64,000 bases of DNA from Manis javanica (GCF_040802235.1 NC_133163.1:38708501-38772500); one strand, 5' to 3'. Shown: positions 37,213 through 51,462, counted from the first letter of the stretch. Translations and numbers: made by a program. The notes: generated by a model not told the origin, from the sequence alone.

Positions 37213-37990
37213 AGAAGAAATTTATCCATTCACCCACCAAAAAAATCTCTGAGTACCATCCATGAATCAGGCAATTTGCAAAGGGCTCAGAATACTGCAG
37301 GAGCCTGTCAGGCAGGGTCTTAGGAGAATTATAGTCATTAGCTGAATGACTGAACTAAGAGGAAAGAAAACCACTGAAAAGTCATACACAGGAAAGGGAT
37401 GGCATTGACTGTGATTTTAAAACAAGCTTCCAGCTACAACATGGATAGTAGATCAGAGGGACAAGAGAACCTGAACAGATCCATTGGGAGGCTGTTGGGT
37501 TATCAGAAAAGGAATGGTGGTGGCCTGGAATACGGTGGGGTGGAAAGGTAAAGAGAATAGATGGATTGAGAACAATTAAGGGGAAAATGTAATAGGATTT
37601 AGTAATGGAAGATCAAGGAGAGTAAAAGAGAAGATGGCATGAGTATGTTTTGGCTCACAGAAATTATTTTGGACATATTGAGCTATTTTTTAGACATGTA
37701 AGTGGAGCCCTTTAGTAAGCAGCTGAATACACATGGCTAGAGCTCAGAGGAAAGACAGGACAACACATATTAACTGGAGAGTCATTAGCTGTGTGTGGGT
37801 GAATTCACCTGGGGAGAGGGAGTGGCATGAGGAGAGGGCTTGGGAAGAATACCCTGAGGATAAGATCCCCAGTCTTTGTCACAGCAGGACCACAAACACC
37901 AGGGCTAAAATCAGAGCTGGAGTGGGTCACATAGCTGAGAGCCTGAGGAAGGAGCTCTCTGGTTCCACGTGGGCCATCTGTCATCTTATT
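37213..37990 (-). repeat. LINE-2 with reverse-transcriptase fossil, antisense
   Basis: The reversed 3' end (TCTCTGAGTACCATCCATGA) leads into the reversed coding region. On the minus strand around 37745-37675 the frame reads SSEL...CVFSCLL...STYMSKK.LNMSK. I recognise this as a decayed copy of the L2 block that follows the YADD motif (PELQ...ISNCLLDISTWMSN...LKLNMSK). It has stops and cannot be functional. Confidence 0.7.
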
Positions 37991-38099
37991 AAGGTTTAAG
38001 AGGGTAAGAAAATGGTAAGCTTTCATGTTTGAAATCATCTAATGATTCTTTCTACGTTAAACTCTCAACCTCTGCTACATGATGTGATGTTTTTGTGAG

Positions 38100-39370
38100 T
38101 GTAAACTTAAGAATTTTATTTCACAGAGCTATTTGTTGCTGCATCAAACATAACAGCAAGATTTGGAAAAAAGCTAAATTATTAATAGGGGAATGTCTAA
38201 ATAAATATATGGTGATACATGCCAGAATTTTAGTCTTATGAGAATGATTTCTTTGTTGATTATAAAAGTAATGTTTTCATTATATAAAATTCAATCATTC
38301 CTGAAAAAATTATGGAGAAAAAAATGACAGATTCATAGTCTTCCACTCTTTTCTTCTTAATGCTATACACTAACATATATTATGAAATGAACTTACTTTT
38401 CTCACTTGACAAATATGTTGGACAGATTTCTGTGTCTCATAGTGCTGCCTCATTCTCTGTAATGGTTACCTAAAATTCTATGATAAAGATTGAATCATAA
38501 TTTAACTAGCCCCCACTCCAAGAACATTTAGATGGTTCCTCATTTTTTGCAACTCTAAACAATGGAATGAATAATGAACATTATTTGCACACTTGCAGGT
38601 GGTTTATTTAGGATAAATTTTTAGAAGTAGAAATGCTATGTCAAAGGGTTTAAATGTTTAACATTTAAATAGATGTTGAGCAACTGCCTCCAAAAATGTT
38701 GCACCAATTTATCCTCCCTCCAATAGTGTAGTAGCATGTCCGCTGGCTTCCTTACTCAGGTTAGAGGTGATCATCCTTATATCCTTGCCAACTTGCTAGG
38801 GAAAAATGATCTCAATTGTTTTAACTACATTTCTTGATTAATAATGAGATTAAGCTTTTACAAATACATCTAATAGCCATTTGTATTTCTTCTGTCCGGT
38901 GCCTATTCACATTTTACTCATTTTAAAATTTGAGGATTTTTAAAAATTATATTTAGAAGCTCATTACATATTATGGATAGTGGTAATTTGTTATATTTGT
39001 GGCAGAGATTATTGCCCTTTTTTTTAGTATTGTTTATGGTAACTTTGATATTTTATATAGTCTATCAATCTTTCCTTGATACATGCTTGCTGGGTTTCAT
39101 GTTTTACTTACAGGCTGATACAATTCTATATGAAAAAGCAGGATACCAAATTGTATTTTCAGTGTTCTCTTAATTGTGTTACAAGTGGTGGTGGGGAAGG
39201 CGTGGGAGGGAGAAAGACAAGAGGGAAAAAGGAGAGATAGGAAAAGGTTAAAAGTCTATTTCTGGGTGATAAGGTTATATTTTCTTTTTCTTTTTTATAT
39301 TTGCTAAATTTCTTATGAATTATTCATTACTTTGACAACTAGAAAGAAGTCATTAAAATACATGTTTATG
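38100..39370. repeat. Nested LINE-1 pair
   Basis: 38100-38245 is a forward LINE-1 piece (ATTAATAGGGGAATGTCTAA, ATAAATATATGGTGATACAT). 39180-39370 is a forward LINE-1 tail (TTGCTAAATTTCTTATGAA). Between them, about 38260-39175 is a reversed LINE-1 3' region (TTTATTTAGGATAAATTTTT, AGAAGTAGAAATGCTATGTC). The simplest reading is a reverse copy inserted into a forward one. The frame at 38973-39173 is chance. Confidence 0.65.
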
Positions 39371-42300
39371 TATTTTGGCTTTATCCTTTTCTTGGTTTCT
39401 ATACCATTTCACTATAATTCCCAAGGGCTATGTGAAGGGAAAATAGTCCACTGGTAGGGATGTAAAGGTTTTCTTTTGGAATCTAGGTTGTAAGGACACG
39501 TTGAAAAAAATCACCTTATTTGCTAATGGAACCTGAATGTTTGTAGACTCAGAATTCTGAGCCTGTTGACACAAGCTCATTATTCGCCTCTTTAGTACCT
39601 AAAGTGTCTACCATATATATAATTGCCATGGATGGCACTGATATTTTCAACAGACCCATGGTGTGTCCCTGTTAGTCTTAACCAACTTAAACCCAAAAAT
39701 GAGGCTCCTGCTAAAAGAAGCAACATTTCTAACTACTAAATGAGGTCTTCATGCCTTTTCTCCTCATGAAGTGACATTTTGTCTGGTGTTGTGAGGCTGA
39801 TCTACTGGAATATCTGCTCACAAACAAATGCATGAACATGAATATTTATCATTATGAGGGTGAATGTAAAATAACTTATTTTATAATGAATGAAGAAAGT
39901 CAGTAAGACAGTTTCTAACCCAGAAAGTGTTACCAAATCTCTGCTGAGGCTCTTTCCCCCCTACTCTTTCATATTTCTTCCCAACATTTACATGAGATGT
40001 GAAGTGATCATAAAAATGACTGTGCAAGTCTGGCTATTACACCTTTAAAACAGGGCCAGGGACTCACAAGCTAATCCCCAGGGACTCACAAACACAAAAG
40101 GCCAGGTGTTGGTTTCCATCCAGTTCTGGTGTTTGATGCATTTGATATGCAGGCAGCAAGTTTCCACCTTCACCACTGTGTATAAACAAGACCAACTTAA
40201 CTTGAGCAAAGGGATCGAGAGATTTCCCCTTGCCTTGTCTCATGGTAGGAAAATATGTACAAAGAAAACAGAAAGCATTCATTCATTGATTCTTGGAACA
40301 CATGCATGAGGCAATGAGCTTGATTAACTCCACAGTGTGCTGATCATACATCTTCTTGGGACCATCAAATAAATGAGCCATCAAGCTGACGGTTGAGCCT
40401 TCTATAGACATTTTTTCATCCATGTGCCCCTACTCCTAGGAGGGCTGAAATTCCCTAGTTGAGGTGGCACAAATTTATTTAGTAGCTTCTTGCAGTACTT
40501 TTATTTTAGAGTTGCCAAGAAATCCTCTCACTAACTCTCCTTGCCAAAAACGCTTCCTACATGATACCTGGCAGTGTTCAGCCTAGAGGCACACTTGGCT
40601 AGGGAGAGCAGGGAAGCACAATGGAGGGCTTCAGACTTGGCTAGGGGCCTCCTGACCATTGGGCCTAGCTCTGACAACACAGAAAACATGCTGGGGCCAA
40701 CAGTACACTTGGACCTGACAGTCCAAGAGGGATAAAGAGGTTGACATGTTGAATCCTGCTTAACTCCTTGGCTTCCCAAGGCAGGGGGCTGAGTGCAGCT
40801 CATCCATGGCAAACCACCTTCCAGGGCAGCTTTGCTTCCCAGCCAGAGGAATCCAACAAGGAAATGGAGGTTCTTGTACAGGATCAGTCACAGGGATTCT
40901 GAGAGCTTGCAAGCTAGCGGCAGGATAGGCATGCAGGAACCCCTTGCTGGATGCTTGCAGGGCATGTGCATGAAAGTTAAGGACGGAATTATTTCCAGTG
41001 AGGAGGAATCAAAATACACTTCCCTCTTAAGCAACAAGATATTACTGAAAATTGGGGCAGCTGTGGAGTGGGAATGGGCAGGGCAGATGGATCTCCAACA
41101 TACTCAGTTTACGTTGCACACACATCGATATCAACAAAGACCAAACAGGTTCACGGAGCAAAGCCCTGTGAAATACTAGAGCGCCCACAGCACTGTAGGT
41201 AAGCTGCAGCCATTGCTGCCGTTATTGTTCATTAGGGGATATATGTGGCTCTCAGCCTCAGAAAGACAAGTGAGCTATCCCTGCAAATACACAGAGCAAC
41301 AAAGGGAGAGACAGTGAGACATCTCGGGCTGTCTAGCTATGGCAGTTTCCCGTAAGAAAATCCAGGGCTCTTCTGACTAGGGGCACCGGACCCTGTCAGC
41401 ACTGAGGCTGGTGCCCTGCAGACATTCTGTTGAGAGGAAATAGCGCGGAGAGGGGATATGGGTACTGCTGGGAGGGGGTGATGAGGAATGCACGACAGGA
41501 GGGCATGCAGTTTATAGCACCAACCTCAGGAAAGGCTATGCAAGCTGCTTTTGGCAACTGGCTAAACACAAATCTTTGCCAGCATTAGTAATGCCTTGTG
41601 CAATGTCAGAGGGGAGGGGATGGGAGGGGAGGAGCGGCAGCCTTCTGAACTTGAACCAGAACTTTTGGTCACATGGGCAGGTCTCATCTGGTTACCTGCT
41701 ATCCCCATCAAAGATTAAGTCATCGGAAGTCTCCGAAAAATCCAAGAGGTCACGGCTCCTGGTGTAGTTCAGAGCCACTCCTAGGCTCTTGGAATTAAAC
41801 ATGAACCTCATATTTTAGTTCTGGGTTATAGACAGTATTGCCTAGTTCTCTAATTATGTTTTCCATAATGTCTTGCTTGGAATTACAAACTCCAAGGGGA
41901 GGCCTGGGATATCTGAGGTCATTTCCAACACACGTTTGAATTCCTTTCCAGGGAATGTTACTGATTTCCTCCTAATGCAGGCATATCATAGCAAAATGCG
42001 CAAAAGACATTAAATTTTCCCCTAAGACATTCCCTTTGGGAGAACTCACTCCTATTTCCCGAGCACCCACCTCCTCTATTCCCAGTGGTTTTGCAACCAG
42101 AGGGCCCAGGTTTCCCAAGATAGTCATTTAGTTATTCATTCTTTAAATATTTTGAGTATTTGTATGTGAAGACTGTCCAAAGACTGTTTCCAATTTTATG
42201 TAGTAGTATTCTTAATAAAAGCGACCTATTGAATGCATAAGTAAGGGTCATCATAACTTCCTAAGATCTTAAAAGTAAATAAAATTCATGAATTGAGGAG

Positions 42301-42944
42301 AAAATTATTTTTTTAGCCCATGTGTCTGTGTCTTATTTTTAGCTTAGAAAGTATCATCAAACCTGTAAGCAAAAGTAGGTGATGAGAACTTTTGAGAGAC
42401 TAATGCTCTTCTTGCCTAAATGCTGGACTTAGTTTGATACAGTAAGTAATGGCTACTTCAGTTTATTCAATTTCTCCAGTGCCTCAGTTTCTCTGTTAGA
42501 ACTTTGAGGTCATAAGGTGATAGATCTTAATCTAAATAGTCACAAACCCTGGATTTCACTTTGTAAATATCCTGTGTAGCAACATATATGTACATATGTA
42601 CATTACAGAGGCAATTAAAGGACTTTAGCAAATATGAAGTTTCATACCACAATAATAGTGGGGCATAAAATATATTTCCTAGGGAACTGGAGTCTATGCT
42701 CATGATCTTATCTGTTAACAAATGCAGAGCGGCCAGTTCTGGAGACAGAGCAAGTCCTAATTCATGGCCAAGAACAGAATCCTCATACACACAGACACAG
42801 GCCAGAGACAAATTTTCAACTATGCTTTTTTGGAGAAACACAGCTCCCATTTGCCTCCCTCAGTCTACTTCCTTCTCCAACTTCTCTGTGACCTTGGGAG
42901 GTTATTCAGCCAGCCTCTGTCTGATCCCAAAAAGCAGTAGAGTG

Positions 42945-43185
42945 GGAGGTTAAAGTCACAGACTGTGGAGCCAGGTGCTTGGGTTTGAGTTTTGGTCCTG
43001 CTATTCACTAGTTGTGTGATCTTGGGTAAGTGACTTCACCCCCTGCTTGTTTCCTCATCATGAAATGCAGATAATAACAACTCCTACCTCATGAGAATTA
43101 TGAGTTGTTTGATGTGAATTGCTTAGAACAGTGTCTGGGTGCAGTAAGCGCTGTAGAAGTCTTAGCTGTTATTTCCTCAACAGCA
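42945..43185 (+). repeat. MIR SINE, nearly full length
   Basis: All MIR blocks are in order: GGTTAAAGTCACAGACTGTG, GAGCCAGGTGCTTGGGTTTG, AGTTGTGTGATCTTGGGTAA, TTGTTTCCTCATCATGAAAT, then CTTAGAACAGTGTCTGG. It is the best preserved MIR here. Confidence 0.9.
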
Positions 43186-43934
43186 AAAAAACAGTTAATG
43201 CCCACATGGCCTGTTGCTTATGACTTTTATAAGAATCAAAATCTCTAGAGAGTATACAAACTTTGTAAATTCTAAACAACAGTGTGAGCTTTGAGTTCTG
43301 CACAGGGAGGTCTATCATATTATGAAGTGACACAAATTCGGCTTATGAACTGTTCTGTGGGTCATAGAGTGAGAGGACAAAATGGGTTGGTCACAGGGCC
43401 ATAGCCCGGCACCAGCAAGGAGCAAAATATCTCAAGAGCTGGTCAGACTCCATCAGGCCCAACACCTTTGACTCCTTCACCCATCTCTGCTAAGACCAAA
43501 TTCTGAAGATATAGGAATTAAGATCCCTGTTAAGTATTAGCAGCCCTGCTCAGTACAGAGAGAAAAGATTGGTTTAAGTGGAGGTTCACCTGGTTCCATC
43601 TCAGTCCGTTCACTGTCAGTAAGTTCACCAAAAGGGAGCCATTCTCTTAAGCAAAATAAGCTGAAAGAAAATGAGAGAAGACTAAGCCCTGTTTCTGTCT
43701 ATACTGCCACTGTACCTGGAGAAATTCATTTCCATTCTAGAGAACTGAAATTCTCCCGAATAAAATGTAGTATTCTGAAAAAGTGACATGATGCCTTCCC
43801 CTCACAATGCAACCAAATAAAACAGCAGGTGCAGTCACTCTGTGTGCTCCACTCTCTCTCTGCCAATTATTTAGGACATCAACCCAGTATAGGCTACTGG
43901 TCTCATACATTCAGTGATCTGATAAAACTTAGAT

Positions 43935-44350
43935 CCTGCAAGGCTACTTTTGGAGATGTTTCCAATTTTTCCCTGTCATAAACAATGCTGTGATAAATGA
44001 AGGTATCTTTCTGACATGTCCAAACCTATTAATATTTTTTATCATGTATTTTCACAAATAAGCAGTCAACTTCTGTAACCAGGCTCACATTTAAAAATTT
44101 CTATCAGTGTTACTGCACTGGTGTCTGCCTTTCTTTACCACAGGAACCAACAAAGCTCAGGAGTGTTCAAAGGAGGGGCACAGATTCCAAAATCTTGCCT
44201 TAAGTTGCTGTTATTTTATGATTATTTGCTCAACTAAAAAGTGACCTTCATAAGGAGAGATGCCTCATTGTTTTCATTTTTCTAAATTTTGAGTTCCTTC
44301 CAGGTACCTAACACAGTGCTTTGCACATATAGGTACCTAATAAATGGCTG
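43935..44350. repeat. LINE-1 (minus) and LINE-2 (plus) fragments
   Basis: About 43935-44060 carries CATAAACAATGCTGTGATAA, the reversed LINE-1 3' region. 44285-44350 carries CTAACACAGTGCTTTGCACA then CTAATAAATGGCTG, the L2 end. Confidence 0.5.
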
Positions 44351-45164
44351 TTTGTCTGAACAGCAAGCCGCCTCTTTGCCATCTGGCATTGGTTTGGTTC
44401 TGAGACCTGAGTGAGGCTGGATTAGAGAGGGCGTAGGTAGCTAGTAGGAAGCTGGGTGGATTCTGGTTTGTCTTGTGAGCCTGGCACCCATCTGGGGTCC
44501 TCTGGAGCCAATATGAAGTGGCTCTGCCTGCTGGAGCCCCATCTTGGGGATGACTTAGGACCAGGAGAGCTCCCCTGGAACTCGTAGCTCTGAACACACT
44601 CTTAAGTCCACCCAACTCCAGACATTGATCCTTCAAGACCAGTCTAGAACTAAACCAATCCCAAGAGATGCCAGAAAAGAAAATCTGCCCTGCTTGGTGA
44701 ATGCCTGTTTGAACATCACCTTTGCTCCTGTAAGGCAAGGATATTAAAAATTCTGTAGCTTGCCTAAACAAGATTTATGTGAATTTAACTGGCTACTACA
44801 GGACACAGTGAATCTTAGAGTGGCTTCTGTCATTAAGAGAATGGCCAAGAGCAGAGAGCACAGGTCAGGCAGGCGGACTAAGTGCAGCTGGGCAGTGGTG
44901 GTGGTAGGGGGAGTGTTGGGGTGTCAGTGTGTACCTAGAACCTCCTGATAGACACATCCTGCCTCTCTTCAGAGGTGATCGTATAGACAAACTGGAATGC
45001 TGGTTTTGTCTGGTCACATAGACAAGCAGTAAGAATACTTGTTCTGAGCCAGAAACAGAGCTGCTAGAGGCTCAATGCTGTCGCCTTATGGCGTCTGTTT
45101 CCTCACCTGGACAGGACTGGTGATACCCCCTCCTCTCCTCTCACAGTCAGTCAGTCACTAAGAA

Positions 45165-45480
45165 CTGACAGCTCCTCCTCCTGGCTGTACCTAGAAGCAG
45201 ACACCTTCTCTCCACTGCACTGCCATGGCCTCTATCCAGCCCCATCATTTCCCACCTGGACCACTGCATTTTCTAACTGGTCTATCTTTTTCTCCATTCT
45301 TCATGCTGGACCAGTTGTTCTTCTGAAATTCAATTCCTGAATTAATGGTTGAACTTTCAAGAGGCTTCTGCCTGGCTTCAGTACCCATGACCCTCCACTA
45401 TGGGGTCTCTACTGTCCTTCCAGTCTTCCTTCCTTCCCCACTGCTCTGTGTCTGCTTCAGACCCCCAGCTGAGCACTGCG
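45165..45480 (+). repeat. LINE-2 fragment
   Basis: CATTTCCCACCTGGACCACT then TCTAACTGGTCTATC corresponds to the L2 block that reads CTGGACTACTGCAA...CTAACTGGTCTCCC. The frame at 45345-45608 crosses it. Confidence 0.55.
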
Positions 45481-45600
45481 CTTCTCTCGGGGCCTCTCTG
45501 TCCTCACAGATGTTCTCCTGCGCCCAGGGCAGCGCTACTCACGGTGTGGTACTTGGTTTGTATTCACCTGCAAACACACCGGCATGCAATGAGCGAAGCA

Positions 45601-45631
45601 GAAAATGAATGAATGAAAATGAATGAATGAA
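45601..45631. repeat. (GAAT)n short tandem repeat
   Basis: GAAAATGAATGAATGA is repeated twice with little change. Confidence 0.85.
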
Positions 45632-48599
45632 GTAGAAAAACTGAGATTGGTCTGAAACTCTTGTTAACTATTTGACAGTAATGTTACATCTGTTGAATCT
45701 AATAATAAAAATGTGGGCTTCAATTTTATATCTTTTCTAAATTTCATTTCTCTAGTAATTGACTTTTATTACATTTTATGAAAGCATTGGTCCTAAATGG
45801 ATTGAAAAAAGGAACAGACCCACTGGTTTATCACCACGGAGAGTCTGGGAACTTTGGCCAATGCCTTTCTTCCTCCCTGTCTCCCGGGCTGACTACTTCA
45901 GTCTCACTGGAGCCTCGGCATCCCTTCCTAGGACAATGCTTGGTGTCTCTCCTCCACGCTCAGGTGGGATTTCATGCCTACTTCTAATTATAGCATTTAT
46001 TGCACTGACTGTAATTGTTGGTTTCCCTGCAGGTCCCTCCCATGCCTACTTCAGCTAACCTCAGAACAAGATGCCTGGCCTGGGGCTGAGTGGGCAATTA
46101 AGTGCTGATTGACTGAACAAGCCCTAAGTTTCTTACCCTAAATTCCAGTTGCATTCACACCCTTTGAGTGTAAAATCCTTCTGGCCTGTGTATCTCCCTC
46201 TAAAGCCTAGTTGGTGTTCTGTACATAAGGGGTGCTGAGGAAATGAGGAAGAGATGTTAAGAACTGCTTTCTCTATCTGGCATGAATTCTTTACCCCACC
46301 GATGCAGTTGTACTATTCCTTCTCTAGCTCTTATCTGCCCCCAAATGAATATAAGAGAGCTGGGCTTGTAGGTACAACAACCGGTGACTAATGTGTGCGC
46401 CTAGTGATTAAGCATCCTTACAACAGTAGTATTACAACCAGACAAGACAAATCACCCCTGTATAACTTGTATACAATTAAAAGGCCAGTCCAAGAAGAAA
46501 AGGAATAATAAGATTTCTAAAGTCCTTTATCAAGTTGAGAGCTCATTTGACTTTTTTTCTTTTTTAAGACAGTTTGTGGAAAACTCCAAAGCCAGAAGGG
46601 ATGGAATATGACATAAAACACAACTTAAAAGCTCAGAAAATCCTTTAAACCCAAATCAAAGAACATGATTCCCATCATGTGGAACTAATTTCTTCTTGAA
46701 AGCTGATAAATTAAAGTTTTCACTGGGAATGGGCAGGTTCCTTGCGTTTTCAGAGAAGGCAGTTTGGGAGCACATTTCCTGAACCTCAGCCTCGTGGGTT
46801 CTACTCGCAGATTTTCTTCCACAAAGTCATGGTAAAATTCTCTTCCTTCCTTTCTGCTGCCCATCCTTTCTTTAAAAGTGGTAACATCATCACCTGCCCA
46901 TTTATAGGATGTAGTGTCCCAAGAGCTTCCCAAGACTTCTGATGATGGAGCCAGGGAACCCAGGCTCATTTATAGTTAGGAAAAAAACAAGCCAGCCTCA
47001 GAGATAGGACAAGTAACATTATCCCCACTGGAAAAGGGAATTTATTCCTCATCCAAACTAAGAAGCAGAGAATCAGTTGGTAAAACAAAATTACTCAAAT
47101 TTAAGATCTGAAAAAGAGCGAATTATTTTGAAAATAGAACATTCTAACTGACTAATCTAGGTAACGTACAAACAACTGAGTTCCACTCACTCAGATAAAC
47201 TCCTGTTTCACTCTGAGTTTTGTGGCCATTCCAGACAATGTTTAATCTGCTTCTAGAGCCTGGATCCCGTTGACACAGATGTGAACTTGGAATCTGTGGT
47301 CTGGTCCATGACACATTCCTGGCTGGGAAGGTGGTGTTCTCTCTCCTCCTACAACTTTCTACTGATGCCAATGAGGCCACCATGCCAGGAGGCAGCTGGG
47401 ACAGGTCTCATGGGCCAAGGCAGGGCACATGCTTTCTCTCCACAAGAAGCATTTATACCATCCTGTTGGCACAGGTTGGGGAGGTTGTGAGCTTTGTAGT
47501 TTGTGTCACAAAGAAGCCAAGAAAGCCTCCAAGCCATTGTTCTGGGGAAGCCTTTTCTTTCTTGTGTGGTTTGGGAGGCAAGGAGCTCCCTCTGCCCCAG
47601 CAGGCCCTCTGAGGTTAGGACTCAGGGCATCCAAGAGGCTCTGCCACACTGGGCCAGGAGCTGCCCTAGCAGCTGCTGACTACTGCTCAGCTGAAGCCAA
47701 ACGTGACAGAGTGAGCAGCCAGAGGGAGTGCCCCTTCCTAGGGATGATGAGCATGGCTTGGCCCCCAGAAGCCCCCAGGGAAGGCTCTGGAGTGGGCATT
47801 CTGGAGGCAGCTACTCACCCTGGATGGTGCTCACCTACCCAGTGTCAGCTCTCAGAAGCAGAGCCACAGGTTTGATCATTCAGCCCCACCCAGATGGAGA
47901 CTGCTAAGCGTCCCATCTGTTGAGGTCAAGGAATCCCATCAGATGTGTGCAAAGAGAAAACTGAGAGATATTATTAGCAGAGTCTCCCTGAGTCATTAAA
48001 CCAAAATATGCTGAGAGTCCACAGAGTGGTGACAACATTTCCAGGTAAGTTCCAAGGCAGCCAGTGTGACCCTGCTGACGTCTCTGACTGTGCCCAGGCA
48101 TCTCCTTCTTGGGCTCCTCTCCTCCCACCCCCCTTCAAGGGCAGGTGGCTCCTGAGGGTTCTCTTCTGGCTCTTGCCTGGGTGTATTTCTAGCACAATGG
48201 CTAGACCATATGGTGCTTTTGTGCAAATTAGAAAAGGGCACCCCTTTCTCAAAACATGTTACCACCAACTCCTACAAAATTCATAGTCATTATACAAATG
48301 CTCAGTGACTATGAAGGAGAGTCACTCCCCAGAGTTGTCCAGCACGAGATCTGCCCAGTTGTACAGTTGCCTTGTGTAGTCAAATCCCATGGATGCCAAC
48401 ACTACCCAAGACAGACAGCTCCTATATCTAAATCTCTTCCCTGACCCCCCTCTCCAGAGATCCAGACCTGCTCAAAAAATCAGAAATGAATTCATGTGGT
48501 GGCACAGCTACCAGGGATATTTCAACCCCTCAGCCACAAAAGGATGAAAACTGGAGTTCATCCAGCTGCTGCTGCCACACAGTTAAAAGTATTAGAGTT

Positions 48600-49350
48600 C
48601 CCTGCTGGAGATCTCAGTGTTGTATTTAAAGCCTACTCCTTGGTCCCCAGTTCCAACTCATCACTCCTCTCAGCTTTTCCTCCACTCTACTGCTCACATT
48701 CCTCTTCTCCTTGCCCTTCCCACTGTCACTGGCTTGTTTCAAGCCATGACTGTTTCTTGCTTGGCTTATTCCAAGGTCCCCTACCTGAACTCCTGGCTTT
48801 CAGGCTTGCTCCTCTGCACTCTGTTTACCAGACTACATTTATTTCCTGTTAGTCTCTTTTCCCAAAAATCTCTGATGGCTTCTATTGACAGGCAAATGGA
48901 GCCTGAAGTTCCTGGCCCAGCACTGAATTTCCATGTTCTCACCCCTACATCAACTACCACCTCCCCCTGCTTTGATGCCCCAGTCACACAGAGTCCCCAT
49001 GATTCCTTAGCACTGGACATGTTCCTGCCTCCAGGTCTCTATCCCTATTTTCCCATCTACCTGGCATGTAGTTCTGTATTTCACTGTTAACTGAAAACCT
49101 ATGGCACCAGTGACATCTCCAATGCCTCCACTGACCCTATCCATGAGGATTAAGAGCTTCCTTTCTGTGCTTTCATTACATTACATTTATATTTTACTTT
49201 GAGTATTTATAGTACCATGTCTATATGTAATTGTCTATTTATATATGTGTTTGGAGCCCCCAGTCAACTAAATCCTTAAGGGCAAGGATCCTGTTTTATT
49301 TATCTTTTGTTCTTCAGAGCTAAAGCCCATACAAAGCAGACATGGAAGAC
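48600..49350 (+). repeat. LINE-2-like 3' region
   Basis: CAAAAATCTCTGATGGCTTC, then GCACTGAATTTCCATG and, near the end, CTTAAGGGCAAGGATCCTGT follow the L2 order. It carries the open frames at 48496-48852 and 48617-49090, which are therefore not host genes. Confidence 0.6.
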
Positions 49351-51462
49351 ATGCTACATGAGCAGCTGAATGGTGGAAAAGTCTCCTTTCATGGTCAAGC
49401 GCTACCCAGGGATGACTCAACAACGGTCTACTCAGAGCCTGCATATTTCAAAGTATCAGCCAAACAAGGGCAAATGAGTTCACTGTGGTATGTCAGGGAG
49501 GGACGAATGGCACTTTCCAAATGAAAAAGTCCGTTCAAAACAAACACACATTTATGCTACAGCTCACAACCTGCATCACATGCAATCCCTGCAAAGCACA
49601 CGCTTTGGCAGGCATCTGAGGCTCAGCACCTTGGAGGAGGGTTGGCAGGCCCGAGGGCCTCTTTCTGGAATGCCCTTCTGCCTCTGCACAGCGCTCCAGA
49701 CCCAGGACTGGCCCAACCCCACCACTCATACAAATAATGCATTACAGGAATCTGAACGTTAGTCAGAACAGTGCTGACTTTGGGAAGGGAAGAACCTGGA
49801 TGGGAGTGAAGTGATGGTAAGCAGGACACAGACGAACCCAGTTAGTAGACCTGTCATGATAAGATAGCAGAAAACCTGACTGTAGGTTCGGACTGAGTGG
49901 AATAGTGTCTTCAAGCTCCACTCTTCAAGATAAGGAAAGGAGAAATTCAGCCATGACTGACCATTTACAACACAGGGCCTCATTTGTAAGAGAAACTCAA
50001 CCACCTTGCCTGCTTTCTTTATCTTTAAATACTGGGATATTCAAGCCTACTCTTACTTGAGACTAGATTCCCCAGCTTCTGTGAAAGAAATGACCAGGAG
50101 CACAAATCTACTAAGATGGAATCTGGGTAGGTGTAGCCCGACTTTGCTTTTCTGACAGAGTGGAAAATATGGGTGTCTGCACAGACTGCTTTTTGTTTAC
50201 TCTCCTGATGCAGAAGCTTCACTAGCACATAAAGAAAAGAAGCACTCTCAAGGCCAGCTAATCATACATTCTTCTGACCATAGGGGCTTCTGTTTGCCTT
50301 CTGCTGTTGCTAGGATGGCCTTAATATCTCTGTTACTAAGCCCAGAGAGGAAAAACTCCTCTATCTAACTAGAGAAGAGTGAAACTCCGACCTTGTACTG
50401 CCTTGACTCTAACATCTGTGCCTGCTCCCTCCCCTCTCATGCTTCTGAAAGAGGGAAGTTCCTTAAAACCAATGACCACAAAACTTGCCAGCTGTCAATA
50501 CTCTCATTTTCATGAGATCAGAAACTACACAGCATTTTGTGATGTGTGGTTTCTTGGAATCAAGGAAATGAAGTGGTTATAAGTATGCAACCCTCTTACC
50601 AACTGCTGTGTTAAGGGCTGGGGACCAAAGCAGACAGGGAAATTTAGAGTTTAGCATCTAGATTCACCTTCAAAGAAAACAGTGTCTGGGTAACTTCCTT
50701 TGAAGATGCTGGTGCCTCCTAAGAGGCTTCATGGAAGGCTGCGGCCTGCAGGAAGACTTCGGTTAGGACAAAACTGTTTCATGAAAATTCTGTTCAGGAG
50801 GAGTCACTGCATGCTTAAGAGCCCACACAGGAAGAAGAGTCGGTCAGGTCTCCTCTTCCTAGGGTTTCTATTCTCCTTTCTTTCCTGCTCTGGGAGCCAC
50901 TGGGTGGAAAGCTGATAGCCAGGCCCATGGAAGTCTTGGATAAGGGTAGTGTCCACTTTTCTAAGAGACTCTCTCTTGGCAGTGAAAAGAATCTCTGGGA
51001 GAGTGACAGGGAATGGGTGTTGGATAAAGAAACAAAGGAGGATGAGTTTCCAGAGAGATCCCACCCAAGAACCCAGGGAGTTCAAGCTTGGCTGGGAGGG
51101 CTGCCAGTGCACGCCCGAAGGAGCCTGCATCCATGGGCTGGCACGGGCAGTGACACCCCTTTCCCCACACACACCCCTGCGGGCTTCTGGGACACTGCCA
51201 CAGACCCACTGGGGTGAGGCTGAGGCCTCAGTGTGGCGTCGCTCCTCCTGCTGACTCATGGAAGACCACAGCAGTGAGCAGAAATTCCATGATGAAAGCC
51301 GATATTCCTGACATTTCTTCCAGCACTCAGATTTTCCAGAGAATTCTTGGGCAAAGTCTTTCTGTCTTCCAAACTGCAGAGGGATGACGGCTCAAAGGTT
51401 CCAAAGTGAGGCGGAAAAGCTGACTGTAAGGTTCTCAGGCTGCCCTCGTCTTCTCCGCGAGA

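Noticed and set aside
42945..43185. tRNA-like A and B boxes suggesting a tRNA gene
   Set aside because: They belong to the tRNA-derived head of a MIR SINE; no cloverleaf or CCA context.
44337..44771. 144-codon minus-strand frame
   Set aside because: It begins within an L2 3' end and has no similarity I can name.
47429..47875. 148-codon plus-strand frame
   Set aside because: Low-information sequence without family resemblance. It overlaps other open frames on both strands, as expected of GC-rich DNA.
48496..49090. Two plus-strand frames of 118 and 157 codons
   Set aside because: They lie in an L2-like 3' region with no retained enzyme motif.
50804..51259. 151-codon minus-strand frame, overlapping two plus-strand frames
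   Set aside because: Several overlapping frames on both strands point to local GC bias. No motif recognised.
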